Below, piece by piece: positions 32,699 through 41,959 of a DNA stretch of 64,000 bases (within the stretch, counting starts at the first letter, position 1; the number at the start of each line of letters is the position of its first letter). The position numbers and the translations under genes were made by a program. Origin of the DNA: Pelagibacterium sp. 26DY04 (lineage in GTDB: Bacteria > Pseudomonadota > Alphaproteobacteria > Rhizobiales > Devosiaceae); contig NZ_CP101731.1 of assembly GCF_031202305.1 (NCBI RefSeq), forward strand, positions 1,860,001 through 1,924,000, given 5' to 3'. The notes beneath the pieces were generated by a model. That model saw nothing but the letters and a program-made list of their open reading frames with translations. It ran no database searches and was not told the origin of the DNA.

Positions 32699-35515
32699 AT
32701 GATCGAAAAGACCTACGAACCGTCTTCGGTTGAGGGGCGCATTTACCAGGCCTGGGAGGAAGCGGGAGCCTTCAAGGCTGGGGCGGGCAGCAGGCCTGGA
32801 GCGGAGAGCTATTCGATTGTCATTCCGCCGCCCAACGTGACCGGCTCGCTCCATATCGGCCATGCGCTCAACAACACCATCCAGGACGTGCTGATCCGCT
32901 TCGAGCGCATGCGCGGCAAGAACGTGCTCTGGCAGCCGGGTACCGACCACGCGGGCATTGCGACCCAGATGGTGGTCGAGCGGCAGATGATGGAGCGGCA
33001 GGAGCCGGGGCGACGCGAGATCGGCCGCGAGAAATTCCTGGAAAAGGTCTGGGAGTGGAAGGCGGAGAGCGGGGGAACGATCCTTAATCAGCTCAAGCGC
33101 CTGGGTGCTTCGTGCGATTGGTCGCGCGAGCGGTTCACCATGGACGAAGGGCTTTCCGAAGCGGTTCTGCGTGTGTTCGTGGAGATGTACCGCAAGGGGT
33201 TGATCTACCGCGCCAAGCGACTGGTCAACTGGGACCCGCGGTTCGAGACGGCGATCTCGGATATCGAGGTGGAGAATACCGAAGTCAACGGCCATATGTG
33301 GCATTTCAAATATCCGCTGGCCGACGGTGAGACCTACACCTATGTGGAGAAAGATGCCGACGGGAACGTGATCTTCGAGGAAGAGCGCGACTACATCTCG
33401 ATCGCCACGACGCGCCCCGAAACCATGCTGGGCGACGGTGCCGTCGCCGTGCATCCCGACGACGAGCGCTATGCGCCGATCGTTGGCAAGATGTGCGAAA
33501 TTCCGGTGGGGCCGAAGGAGCATCGCCGGCTGATTCCTATCATCACCGACGAATATCCCGATCCCACATTCGGCTCGGGTGCGGTCAAGATCACCGGCGC
33601 GCATGACTTCAACGACTACGAAGTGGCTCGGCGCAACAATATTCCGATGTACTCGCTGCTCGACACCAAGGCCACCCTGCGGGCCGATGGGGCGCCGTAT
33701 GCCGAGCAGGCGAAGATCGCTCAGGCGATCGCGCGCGGCGAGATCGAATTCGACGATGAGACCACGACCGCGATCAATATCGTGCCGGACGAATATCGCG
33801 GCCTGGACCGCTATGAAGCGCGCAAGCGTATCGTTGCCGACATCGATGCCGAAGGGCTGATGGTCAAGGTCGAAGACAAGAAGATCATGCAGCCGTTCGG
33901 GGACCGCTCGAAAGTGGTGATCGAGCCGTTCCTGACCGACCAATGGTTCGTCAAGGCCGACGTGCTGGCGCAGCCGGCGATCGCCTCGGTGCGTGAAGGG
34001 CGGACCAAGTTCGTGCCCAAGAGCTGGGAGAACACCTATTTCAACTGGATGGAGAACATACAGCCTTGGTGTATCTCGCGCCAGCTCTGGTGGGGGCACC
34101 AGATTCCGGCTTGGTACGGTCCCGATGGCGAGGTCTTCGTCGACTATGACGAGGCGGGAGCTCGCAGGGCGGCTGAGGCTCACTACGGCGAGGCCGTAGA
34201 GCTGACGCGCGACGAAGACGTGCTGGACACCTGGTTTTCGTCCGGGCTCTGGCCTTTTTCGACCATGGGCTGGCCCAAGGAGACCGACGCGCTCAAGGCC
34301 TACTATCCGACATCGACGTTGGTCACCGGGTTCGACATCATTTTCTTCTGGGTTGCCAGAATGATGATGCTGGGTCTTGAATTTACGGGTGAAGAACCTT
34401 TCGAGACGATCTATGTGCATGCGCTGGTCCGCGACGAGAAGGGCCAGAAGATGTCGAAGTCGAAAGGCAACGTCATCGATCCGTTGGAACTGGTCGACGC
34501 CTATGGCGCGGATGCAACGCGGTTCACGCTGGCGGCAATGGCGGCGCAGGGTAGGGACCTCAAGCTTGCCACCTCGCGGGTGGAAGGCTACCGGAACTTC
34601 GTCACCAAGCTCTGGAACGCGGCGCGGTTCCTCGAGATGAACGAATGCGTGCGGGTCGAAGGATTCGATCCGGCGGCGCTCTCGGATTCGCTCAATCAAT
34701 GGATTGCAGGCGCGACGTCGCGGGCCGCGGCGAATGTGACGCGGGCGATCGAGGACTACAAATTCAACGAGGCTGCCAATCACGCCTATGATTTCGTGTG
34801 GGGTACGTTCTGCGATTGGTTCGTGGAACTGGCCAAGCCAACTCTTTCCGGCGACGACGCGGCGGCCAAGGCCGAAACACGCGCGACGGCGGCCTGGGCG
34901 CTGGATCAGATCCTCAAAATGCTGCACCCATTCATGCCGTTTGTGACCGAAGAGCTGTGGGCGGAAACCGGCAAGGTTGGTCCGGCGCGGGATGGATACC
35001 TGATGCTGTCCGACTGGCCCGAACTGGACGCCATCGCCTATCCGGCGGCAGAAGCCGAACTCAATTGGCTGATCGAGGTGATTTCGGCGATTCGTTCGGT
35101 GCGCACCGAAATGAACGTTCCTGCCGGTGCGAAGGTGCCGCTGGTGGTCGTCGGCGCGAATGAGGCGACGGTGAAGCGCATCGCATCCCATGGGGCGGCG
35201 ATCGAGAGGCTCGCGCGCGTTTCGACAATCGAGACTGATGCGACCATTCCGCAAAACTCGGCGCAGTTCGTCGTTGGCGAAGCCAATTGGGGGCTTCCGC
35301 TTGCAGATCTCATCGATATTTCCGCCGAACGGCAGCGGCTGGACAAGGACGTGAAAAAGCTCGACGGCGAAATTGGCGGGTTGCAAAAAAAGCTTGGAAA
35401 CGAGCAGTTTCTCGCCAAGGCGCCAGAGGAAATCATCGAGGAGCAGAAGGAGCGTTTAGCCGAGGCGCAAGCGCGACGGGAGAAGCTTCGCCAGGCGCTC
35501 GATAGCCTCTCTTGA
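32699..35515 (+). CDS. valS: Valine--tRNA ligase
   Basis: A 938-residue class Ia synthetase that charges tRNA-Val. HIGH lies at residues 52-55 (PNVTGSLHIGHAL) and KMSKS at 584-588 (KGQKMSKSKGN). The editing domain is between (TTRPETMLGDGAVAVHP). The C terminus has the Val-specific coiled-coil (about 870-938, AERQRLDKDVKKLDGEIGG). The length is normal. Confidence 0.98.
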   Translation: MIEKTYEPSSVEGRIYQAWEEAGAFKAGAGSRPGAESYSIVIPPPNVTGSLHIGHALNNTIQDVLIRFERMRGKNVLWQPGTDHAGIATQMVVERQMMERQEPGRREIGREKFLEKVWEWKAESGGTILNQLKRLGASCDWSRERFTMDEGLSEAVLRVFVEMYRKGLIYRAKRLVNWDPRFETAISDIEVENTEVNGHMWHFKYPLADGETYTYVEKDADGNVIFEEERDYISIATTRPETMLGDGAVAVHPDDERYAPIVGKMCEIPVGPKEHRRLIPIITDEYPDPTFGSGAVKITGAHDFNDYEVARRNNIPMYSLLDTKATLRADGAPYAEQAKIAQAIARGEIEFDDETTTAINIVPDEYRGLDRYEARKRIVADIDAEGLMVKVEDKKIMQPFGDRSKVVIEPFLTDQWFVKADVLAQPAIASVREGRTKFVPKSWENTYFNWMENIQPWCISRQLWWGHQIPAWYGPDGEVFVDYDEAGARRAAEAHYGEAVELTRDEDVLDTWFSSGLWPFSTMGWPKETDALKAYYPTSTLVTGFDIIFFWVARMMMLGLEFTGEEPFETIYVHALVRDEKGQKMSKSKGNVIDPLELVDAYGADATRFTLAAMAAQGRDLKLATSRVEGYRNFVTKLWNAARFLEMNECVRVEGFDPAALSDSLNQWIAGATSRAAANVTRAIEDYKFNEAANHAYDFVWGTFCDWFVELAKPTLSGDDAAAKAETRATAAWALDQILKMLHPFMPFVTEELWAETGKVGPARDGYLMLSDWPELDAIAYPAAEAELNWLIEVISAIRSVRTEMNVPAGAKVPLVVVGANEATVKRIASHGAAIERLARVSTIETDATIPQNSAQFVVGEANWGLPLADLIDISAERQRLDKDVKKLDGEIGGLQKKLGNEQFLAKAPEEIIEEQKERLAEAQARREKLRQALDSLS

Positions 35516-36115
35516 GAGAGGTAAGCCGTGCTCTTGTGACAATTTTGCTACATGCGCATAAGACTCGTGACCGCGGATTGCGCGGTCACGGTTTGCTAAG
35601 GGACTGCGCCACAATCTTACCCTAAACCAGCCGGACAACGGATGGTGGTGGGCGGATATGGCGATATGGGGCGCAGTGTGTTGCGCTTTCAAAACGCCTA
35701 TGCCTGCCAGTCAGGCCCGGATGCGGAAGGACTTTCCGTCGGCGGGCAAGGAGCAGGGTAGATGACGACCGGCACAGTCCATTGCAGTGATTTTTCGGCC
35801 CTCGCGGCTGAAAATCTGGCCGTTCGCGCAAAAAGCCTTTGCTTTAATGCGGACACAATGGACCGCTATTCTGCCTCCAATGACGTAAAGGGACCGCCAG
35901 TCGCGGTCCAGGTGGCGAGCGGCGCTATTCGGTGCATCACGATGGCCGAACGGGCGCAGCGGGCCGCCAGAACAAAAAACAATATAAAAAGCAACAGGGT
36001 GGCGGCGGACGCACGATCTGCCGGCCATTTCGATACGGTAAAGTTTCCCGGCTACGCGGCGGGCGCGCTAGAGCATGCGCGACAGGCGCTGGTGCGGGGC
36101 GCGAGAAGGTGTGTG
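35516..36115. other. 600-base gene-free leader between valS and the exoR-like gene
   Basis: After the valS hairpin (35566-35590) I see no credible gene. A frame stays open from 35762 into the exoR-like gene, but its product lacks protein character and has no good ribosome site. The region could hold a promoter with a long untranslated leader or a small RNA. It includes several A-rich patches (about 35975-35995). Confidence 0.55.
35566..35595 (+). terminator. Hairpin after valS, probable terminator
   Basis: CGTGACCGCG and CGCGGTCACG form a perfect 10-bp stem with loop GATTG, followed by a short GTTTGC. The T run is weak. Confidence 0.6.
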
Positions 36116-36925
36116 ATGTCCAGTGTAAGGAGTGCCGCGTTCGCTCTGACTGCGGCCTGTTCGGCTTTACTTGCGATCGGCGGGGCGTTGCCAGCTCAAG
36201 CGCAAAGCGCGCTCGACGCGGCCCAGGAACTCGCTCAGATGCTCGATGGTGCCAATGCCACCGAGTTGAGCGGCGACAACCTGGTTTCGGCGCTTGAGGG
36301 TGCGGCATCTGCCGGCCAGCCGATCGCGCTGTGGCAGCTTGGAACCATGTATGAAACCGGGGCGGGCGTCGAAAAAGATCCGGCCAAGGCTTTCCAGTAT
36401 TTTTCGCGCATCGCCAATGAGAATGCCGACGCGCCCCCAAGTTCGCTGGATGCAGACATTGTCGCGCAATCCTTCGTCAAGATCGGTGATTATTTTATGC
36501 ATGGGGTGCCCGGTGCGGGCATTCCGCAAGATGCCTCACGCGGGCACACGTTGCTGATGCATGCGGCGACCTATTTCGGCGATGCCGATGCGCAGTACCG
36601 GGTGGGGATGTTGTACCTTACCCCTGACGAACTTGGCGTGAACCCGCTGCAAGGGGCCCGCTGGCTGTCATTGGCAGCCCGCAAGGGGCATCCGGGCGCC
36701 CAGGCGCGGCTCGGTGAACTGCTGGTCAAGGGCGAGGGAATTGTGGCGCAGCCGGCTGAGGGGCTGATGTGGCTCAATATCGCCTTGCGTGGAGCTCTGG
36801 GGACGCCCGATGAACGCTGGATCCGTGAATTGACCGATGCAGCAATGGCGAGCGCCGATCCAGCCGATGCCGAAGCAGCGCTGACGGCGGCCGACACCAT
36901 TGGGGGGCAGTTCGCCGGATTTTAA
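36116..36925 (+). CDS. ExoR-like periplasmic Sel1-repeat protein
   Basis: A 269-residue protein from the ATG at 36116 (GAGAAGG site). A signal peptide ends at AQAQ. Sel1-like repeats follow: PIALWQLGTMYETGAGVEKDPAKAFQYFSRIA, then SFVKIGDYFMHGVPGAGIPQDASRGHTLL, then ADAQYRVGMLYL and PGAQARLGELLV. Length, spacing of repeats and the long insert after the first repeat are those of ExoR, the periplasmic inhibitor of the ExoS/ChvG sensor kinase that controls exopolysaccharide, motility and acid response. That identity is inferred from architecture; no ChvGI genes are in the window. Confidence 0.75.
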   Translation: MSSVRSAAFALTAACSALLAIGGALPAQAQSALDAAQELAQMLDGANATELSGDNLVSALEGAASAGQPIALWQLGTMYETGAGVEKDPAKAFQYFSRIANENADAPPSSLDADIVAQSFVKIGDYFMHGVPGAGIPQDASRGHTLLMHAATYFGDADAQYRVGMLYLTPDELGVNPLQGARWLSLAARKGHPGAQARLGELLVKGEGIVAQPAEGLMWLNIALRGALGTPDERWIRELTDAAMASADPADAEAALTAADTIGGQFAGF

Positions 36926-36944
36926 GATCTCGGCCTGGGGAGTC

Positions 36945-37751
36945 TCAGGCCGCCTTCTTAGAGAACCCGACGAGAGCGAAATCGCCTTCGACCGGAACGT
37001 GGTCTGAAGGCTTGTCCCAGCCACGTGTATCCTTGTGAATCTTGACGCCGTTCAGCCGATCGGCTGCCTGAGGTGAAAGCAGCAGGTGGTCGATGCGGAT
37101 ACCGGCATTGCGACGCCATGCACCGGCCTGGAAATCCCAGAAGGTAAAGGCCTGCTCGTCGGTTGTGGCGCGCAAGGCGTCGGTGAGCCCGAGATTGACT
37201 AGCCGGCGCCATTTTTCAAGACTTTCAGGCCGGAAAAGGGCATCGCCCCACCAAGCCTTGGGGTCATGACAGTCACGGCCGGTGGGGATAAGATTGAAAT
37301 CGCCCATGAGGATGAACGGCTCCTCATAAGCAAGACGCTGCTCGACAAAGTCGTAGAGCCTATCCATCCAGCCGAGCTTATAGGGAAATTTCTCGCTATC
37401 GACTGGATTGCCGTTGGGCAGGTAGATGTTGCAGACGCGGACCACGCCGCCGTCCTCAGTCGAAAACACGCCCTCGATCAGGCGGGACTGAGGATCCTCG
37501 TCATTTCCGGGCAGGCCGCGATGGACCTCATCGAAAGGAAGTTTGGACAGCAGAGCGACGCCGTTGAAGCTCTTTTGGCCGTAGGTCTCGACATTGTAGC
37601 CGCGCGACTCGAATTCGAGGCGCGGAAAGTTCTCGTCGAGGCATTTGATCTCCTGCAGGCCCACAATGTCGGGTTTCACCTCGTCCAGCCAGGCGAGAAC
37701 GGCCTGTAGTCGCGCATTGATGCCATTGATGTTCCAGGTGGCGATGCGCAT
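36945..37751 (-). CDS. xthA: Exodeoxyribonuclease III / AP endonuclease
   Basis: A 268-residue DNA-repair enzyme of the exonuclease-endonuclease-phosphatase fold. Metal and catalytic motifs are WNINGI (6-11), LQEIK (32-36), YLPNG, GDFN, and the final SDHVPV with the catalytic Asp-His. It cuts at abasic sites and removes blocked 3' ends. It is convergent with the exoR-like gene (20 bases between stops). The lysE-type gene lies 12 bases upstream on the same strand, suggesting co-transcription. Confidence 0.95.
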   Translation of the reverse strand: MRIATWNINGINARLQAVLAWLDEVKPDIVGLQEIKCLDENFPRLEFESRGYNVETYGQKSFNGVALLSKLPFDEVHRGLPGNDEDPQSRLIEGVFSTEDGGVVRVCNIYLPNGNPVDSEKFPYKLGWMDRLYDFVEQRLAYEEPFILMGDFNLIPTGRDCHDPKAWWGDALFRPESLEKWRRLVNLGLTDALRATTDEQAFTFWDFQAGAWRRNAGIRIDHLLLSPQAADRLNGVKIHKDTRGWDKPSDHVPVEGDFALVGFSKKAA

Positions 37752-37763
37752 GCGATATTTCTC

Positions 37764-38375
37764 CTAACGATCGGACAAGGCGAGGCGCAGTCCGAGAATC
37801 CCGAAGGTTGCCGCGAAGCTGCGCCGAATCCATTTGAGCACGTTCGGCCGGGAGATGACATAGTCTCGCATGAGGGCGGCGCATGCTCCATAGCCGACGA
37901 AGGTGACAAAGGTTATCGCCATGAAGACGGCGGCGTGCAAGAGCATCGTCGCGGTCGCATTGGGGGCTTCGACCGAGACGAATTGAGGCAGGAAGGCGAG
38001 AAAGAACAGGCTGAGCTTGGGGTTGAGCACATTGATCAGCGCGCCGCTTATGGCCACCTTGGCCATGGGCACAGAGGCGCGATCAGCTTCCAAGCTCATG
38101 GCTCCACCCGAGCGCAGCATCGTCCAGGCCATATACAGCAAATAGGCAACGCCAAGGTATTTGAGGAGCTGAAAGGCCAGGGCACTGGTGTGGAAAATCG
38201 CGGCAAGGCCGACAATCGAAGCCAACGCGGCAGGAATGATGCCCAATGTGCAGCCGAAGGCGGCAGCAATCGAGGCTCTAAAGCCGCGCCCCAATCCGAT
38301 CGCCAAGGTGTAAAGCACGCCAGTTCCTGGCAAAAGGCAGACAATCAAGGCCGTAATCAGGAATTCGGTGGTCAT
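37764..38375 (-). CDS. LysE/RhtB family amino-acid exporter
   Basis: A 203-residue inner-membrane protein with five to six hydrophobic segments, from the ATG at 38375 (GGAGG site). Family features are LLPGTGVLYTLAIGLGRGFRASIAAAFG near the start, then the long third segment and NPKLSLFFLAFLPQFV in the middle. Members export amino acids or homoserine lactones. The specificity is unknown. It is probably co-transcribed with xthA. Confidence 0.9.
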   Translation of the reverse strand: MTTEFLITALIVCLLPGTGVLYTLAIGLGRGFRASIAAAFGCTLGIIPAALASIVGLAAIFHTSALAFQLLKYLGVAYLLYMAWTMLRSGGAMSLEADRASVPMAKVAISGALINVLNPKLSLFFLAFLPQFVSVEAPNATATMLLHAAVFMAITFVTFVGYGACAALMRDYVISRPNVLKWIRRSFAATFGILGLRLALSDR

Positions 38376-38476
38376 TATTGCTTCCTCCATAGCGTCTGGC
38401 ATTTACCAGTTCCACCAGGACGAAGAAGGCATGGCCGATCCGACGGGGCAACCCGAAAACTACAGTACTCCGCGCA

Positions 38477-38827
38477 TCAAACAGCGAAACTGGTGCCGCA
38501 GCCGCAGGACGCAATGGCGTTGGGATTCTTGATCTGGAAGGACTGGCCGATCAGATCGTCCACGAAGTCGATTTCGGCTCCGCCCATAAACTCAAGGCTC
38601 ATCGAATCAATGTAGACGGTGGCCCCATCACGCGTGAGGACCAGATCGTCTTCGGTCGGCTCTTCCTTGACGAGGTTATATTCATATTGGAAGCCGGAGC
38701 AGCCGCCACCGGCAACAGAGATGCGCAGCACCGTGCCCGGTTCTTCCTTGGCCACGATGCGGTTGATGCGCTTGGCGGCCCGCTCTGTCAAAACGACTTG
38801 ATTTGGTGCTAGTTGGGTATCGGTCAT
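38477..38827 (-). CDS. erpA: Iron-sulfur cluster carrier, ErpA/IscA (HesB) family
   Basis: A 116-residue A-type carrier from the ATG at 38827. The three cluster-binding cysteines are in GGGCSGFQY and SCGCG near the end. It passes Fe-S clusters to target enzymes. The name erpA is by overall similarity (LTERAAKRINRI, SGFQYEYNLV, DFVDDLIGQSFQIKNPNA); an iscA-type role is possible. It is divergent from dgt, a conserved neighbourhood in this order. Confidence 0.88.
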   Translation of the reverse strand: MTDTQLAPNQVVLTERAAKRINRIVAKEEPGTVLRISVAGGGCSGFQYEYNLVKEEPTEDDLVLTRDGATVYIDSMSLEFMGGAEIDFVDDLIGQSFQIKNPNAIASCGCGTSFAV

Positions 38828-38902
38828 GACGCTCAAACGGTCTGCGATGGATTGTGGTTCAACTTAATATCGTAAGGCGACGATGAAAAGAGGCTCTCCC
38901 GC

Positions 38903-40084
38903 ATGAGTGATATGCAGGCTCGCTACGCCGCCGATCCGGCGCAGACGCGGGGGCGGGTTTATCGTCCCAGCGCAAGCCCGACACGCAACGAGTTTCAGCG
39001 TGATCGCGACCGGATCATCCATTCCACGGCTTTTCGGCGGCTGCAGCATAAGACGCAGGTGTTTCTGCACCACGAGGGGCAGCACTTTCGCACCCGGCTG
39101 ACCCATACGCTCGAGGTGAGCCAAATTGGACGCTCGATCGCACGAGCGCTGCGCCTCAACGAGGATCTGGCCGAGGCCGTAGCGCTTGCCCATGATCTGG
39201 GGCACACACCATTCGGTCATGCCGGCGAACGGGTGCTGGCCGAGAAGATGGCGCCCTGGGGCGGGTTCGATCACAATGTGCAGGCGCTGCGTGTCGTGAC
39301 CTTGATCGAGAACCGATATGCCGATCATGACGGGCTGAACCTGACATGGGAGACGCTCGAAGGCATACTGAAGCATAACGGACCAGTGGTGGGCGGAGCC
39401 TCCAAGCATGGGCAGGATATTGGAGCGGCGCTAGCCGAGATTCCGGCAAGCTGTGGCTTAATGCCGGAAACTTATGCCAGCCTCGAGGCGCAGGTCGCGG
39501 CGATTGCCGACGACATCGCCTATAATGCCCATGACATCGACGATGCCGCTCGGGCGGGTCTGCTGACGATCGAAGATCTGGTGGATGTGCCGTTGGTGGG
39601 GACGATTGCGCGCGAGGTGTTGGATCTCTGGCCGCTTCTCGATCGCAAGCGACAGATGCATGAGGTGCAGAGGCGGTTGATCACGCGAACCATTGAAAGC
39701 GTTATTGCGGAAGGCGCCGAAAGGATCGCCGAGACAGACCTCAAGAGTGCCGACGATGTGCGCCAGGCCGGCCGAATGCTGATCGGGTTCCCTGCCGAAA
39801 TGGCGGCGGGAGAGGCTGAACTCAAGCGTTTCCTTTTTGCCAAGGTTTATCGCGACGAACGCGTGATGGTGCCGGTGCGCGAGAGTGAAGCCGTTGTCGA
39901 GCGTCTGTTCGATGCGTATATGGCCGAGGGCGATATGCCGGGACGCTGGGGGGCCGCGTTTCGGAGCGCTGCCGACCAAGCGAAGCAGGCGAGGGTGGTT
40001 GGCGACTTCGTTGCCGGCATGACCGACCCTTTTGCGCTCGACGAATATTCCCGCTTGTTTGACGAGCGCCCCGATTTCCGTTAA
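38903..40084 (+). CDS. dgt: Deoxyguanosinetriphosphate triphosphohydrolase-like protein
   Basis: A 393-residue HD-domain hydrolase. The metal-binding residues are His68 (RLTHTLEV), His97-Asp98 in HDLGHTPFGH (97-106), and a downstream Asp in ADDIAYNAHDIDDA. It has the alphaproteobacterial dNTPase (type 2) length. It hydrolyses dNTPs to nucleoside and tripolyphosphate and so can tune the dNTP pool. argS follows 40 bases later in the same direction. Confidence 0.93.
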   Translation: MSDMQARYAADPAQTRGRVYRPSASPTRNEFQRDRDRIIHSTAFRRLQHKTQVFLHHEGQHFRTRLTHTLEVSQIGRSIARALRLNEDLAEAVALAHDLGHTPFGHAGERVLAEKMAPWGGFDHNVQALRVVTLIENRYADHDGLNLTWETLEGILKHNGPVVGGASKHGQDIGAALAEIPASCGLMPETYASLEAQVAAIADDIAYNAHDIDDAARAGLLTIEDLVDVPLVGTIAREVLDLWPLLDRKRQMHEVQRRLITRTIESVIAEGAERIAETDLKSADDVRQAGRMLIGFPAEMAAGEAELKRFLFAKVYRDERVMVPVRESEAVVERLFDAYMAEGDMPGRWGAAFRSAADQAKQARVVGDFVAGMTDPFALDEYSRLFDERPDFR

Positions 40085-40124
40085 CGCCACGCCCTGATTT
40101 CCAGTTAGACCGCAGGTTCCTCCC

Positions 40125-41876
40125 ATGGATGTGTTTGCCCTTTTTGAAGGGCGCGTCGCCGATGCGCTGAAAGCGAGCTTTCCCGAGCTGGCAGACAATG
40201 CCGAGCTTTTATCGCGCGTGGTTGTGGAGCCGCCGCGCGATGCAGCCCATGGCGACCTTTCCACCAATGCAGCCATGGTGGTGGCCAAGCCTCTGGGCAA
40301 GAACCCGCGCGAAATCGCAACAGCGCTGGCCGGGTATTTTTCTCGGGATGCTGATGTAGCGTCGGTGGACGTCGCCGGACCGGGGTTCATCAATTTCCGG
40401 CTGCAGCCCGATGTGTGGTACAAGGTGCTGGCTTCGGTCGCCGAGTTGGGCGCCGATTTCGGCCGCGCCGATGTTGGCAAGGGCGAAAAGGTCAATGTCG
40501 AATACGTGTCGGCCAATCCGACCGGGCCGATGCATGTGGGGCATACGCGCGGTGCGGTGTTCGGCGATGCGTTGGCTTCGCTGCTGGCTTATGCCGGCTA
40601 TGAGGTGACGCGGGAATACTACATCAACGATGCGGGGTCGCAGGTCGACACCCTGGCGCGGTCTGCCTACCTTCGCTACCGCGAGGCGCTTGGTGAGACG
40701 ATAGAAATTCCGTCCGGGTTCTATCCGGGGGATTATCTCGTGCCGGTGGGGCGGTCGCTCGTGACCGAGTTCGGAAACAGCCTGTTGGACAAGCCGGAAG
40801 ACATATGGATGCCTCCGGTCAAGCAGCACGTTCTTGCCGCCATGATGGAGCTGATCAAGGCGGACCTCAAGAAACTCAATATCGAGCACGATGTGTTCTT
40901 TTCCGAAAAAACTCTTCACGGGCAGGGTGGCGACATCGACCTCACCCTGGACTGGTTGCGTGAGCAGGGGCTGGTCTATGAAGGTCGGCTCGAGCCGCCG
41001 AAGGGCAAGACACCTGAAGATTGGGAAGATCGTGAGCAGACGCTGTTCCGTGCCACGGCATTCGGGGATGATGTGGACCGGCCGCTGATCAAGTCGGACG
41101 GAAGCTACACCTATTTCGCTGCCGATATCGCCTATCACCGCAACAAGGTGATGCGCGGGTTCACGACCCTGATCGACGTTCTTGGCGCCGATCATGCGGG
41201 TTACGCGACGCGCATCCAGGCTGCGGTGAAGGCTGTTTCAGGTGGCAAGGCCACGGCCGACGTGAGGTTCTGTCAGCTCGTCAAACTGCTGCGCAATGGC
41301 GAACCTGTCAAAATGAGTAAGCGTTCCGGGGATTTGGTGTCGCTTGCTGATGTTGTCGATGAAGTTGGCGTGGATGCCACCCGGTTTATGCTGCTGTTCC
41401 GCCGCAACGATGCACCGCTTGACTTCGACTTCGCGCTGGTCAAGGAGCAGACCAAGGACAATCCGGTGTTCTATGTGCAATATGCCCATGCCCGGACCTA
41501 CTCTGTTTTCCGCAATGCGGAACGCGACCTGCCGGAGCTCGATATTTCACAGGAAGCATTGCGGAGGGCCGATCTCAAGCGGCTTGCGACGGCAGAGGAG
41601 ATCGAGATCATCCGCATGCTTGGCTCCTGGCCGCGCCAGGTAGCTGCGGCGGCCCGGGCACACGAGCCGCATCGACTTGCGTTTTACTTGCATGAACTGG
41701 CCGCTCAATTCCATGCCTTCTGGGGCAAGGGCAAGGAAGACCCGAGCTTACGCTTTGTTAACGACGAAGACGCGACACTGACGCTGGCTCGACTCGCGCT
41801 TGTGGATGGTGTGCGCCGGGTGCTCAGCAATGGGCTTGAACTTCTGGGCGTTAGCGCACCGCAAGAGCTTTCATAA
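40125..41876 (+). CDS. argS: Arginine--tRNA ligase
   Basis: A 583-residue class I synthetase. The ArgRS N-terminal additional domain is at about 1-95, the HIGH variant HVGH at 137-140 ([13 protein letters not shown]), and the KMSKS counterpart is MSKRSG. The anticodon-binding domain is at the end, with the family's C-terminal ...LGVSAP. It charges tRNA-Arg. It is downstream of dgt and upstream of the SPOR-domain gene, all in one direction. Confidence 0.97.
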   Translation: MDVFALFEGRVADALKASFPELADNAELLSRVVVEPPRDAAHGDLSTNAAMVVAKPLGKNPREIATALAGYFSRDADVASVDVAGPGFINFRLQPDVWYKVLASVAELGADFGRADVGKGEKVNVEYVSANPTGPMHVGHTRGAVFGDALASLLAYAGYEVTREYYINDAGSQVDTLARSAYLRYREALGETIEIPSGFYPGDYLVPVGRSLVTEFGNSLLDKPEDIWMPPVKQHVLAAMMELIKADLKKLNIEHDVFFSEKTLHGQGGDIDLTLDWLREQGLVYEGRLEPPKGKTPEDWEDREQTLFRATAFGDDVDRPLIKSDGSYTYFAADIAYHRNKVMRGFTTLIDVLGADHAGYATRIQAAVKAVSGGKATADVRFCQLVKLLRNGEPVKMSKRSGDLVSLADVVDEVGVDATRFMLLFRRNDAPLDFDFALVKEQTKDNPVFYVQYAHARTYSVFRNAERDLPELDISQEALRRADLKRLATAEEIEIIRMLGSWPRQVAAAARAHEPHRLAFYLHELAAQFHAFWGKGKEDPSLRFVNDEDATLTLARLALVDGVRRVLSNGLELLGVSAPQELS

Positions 41877-41959
41877 TTACGGCGCATTGCTGTGGATAGT
41901 TCTGCGCACTGCTCAAGGGAAGGGCAAGTTAAAGCCGAATACTTTTGGGGCGCTGCTCT

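Noticed and set aside
32630..35386. A 918-codon frame antisense to nearly all of valS
   Set aside because: Striking length, but it is Arg- and His-rich noise; valS has both signature motifs and normal length.
35762..36115. N-terminal extension of the exoR-like protein by 118 residues
   Set aside because: It would bury the signal peptide in the middle of the chain; the ATG at 36116 has a ribosome site and a clean signal sequence.
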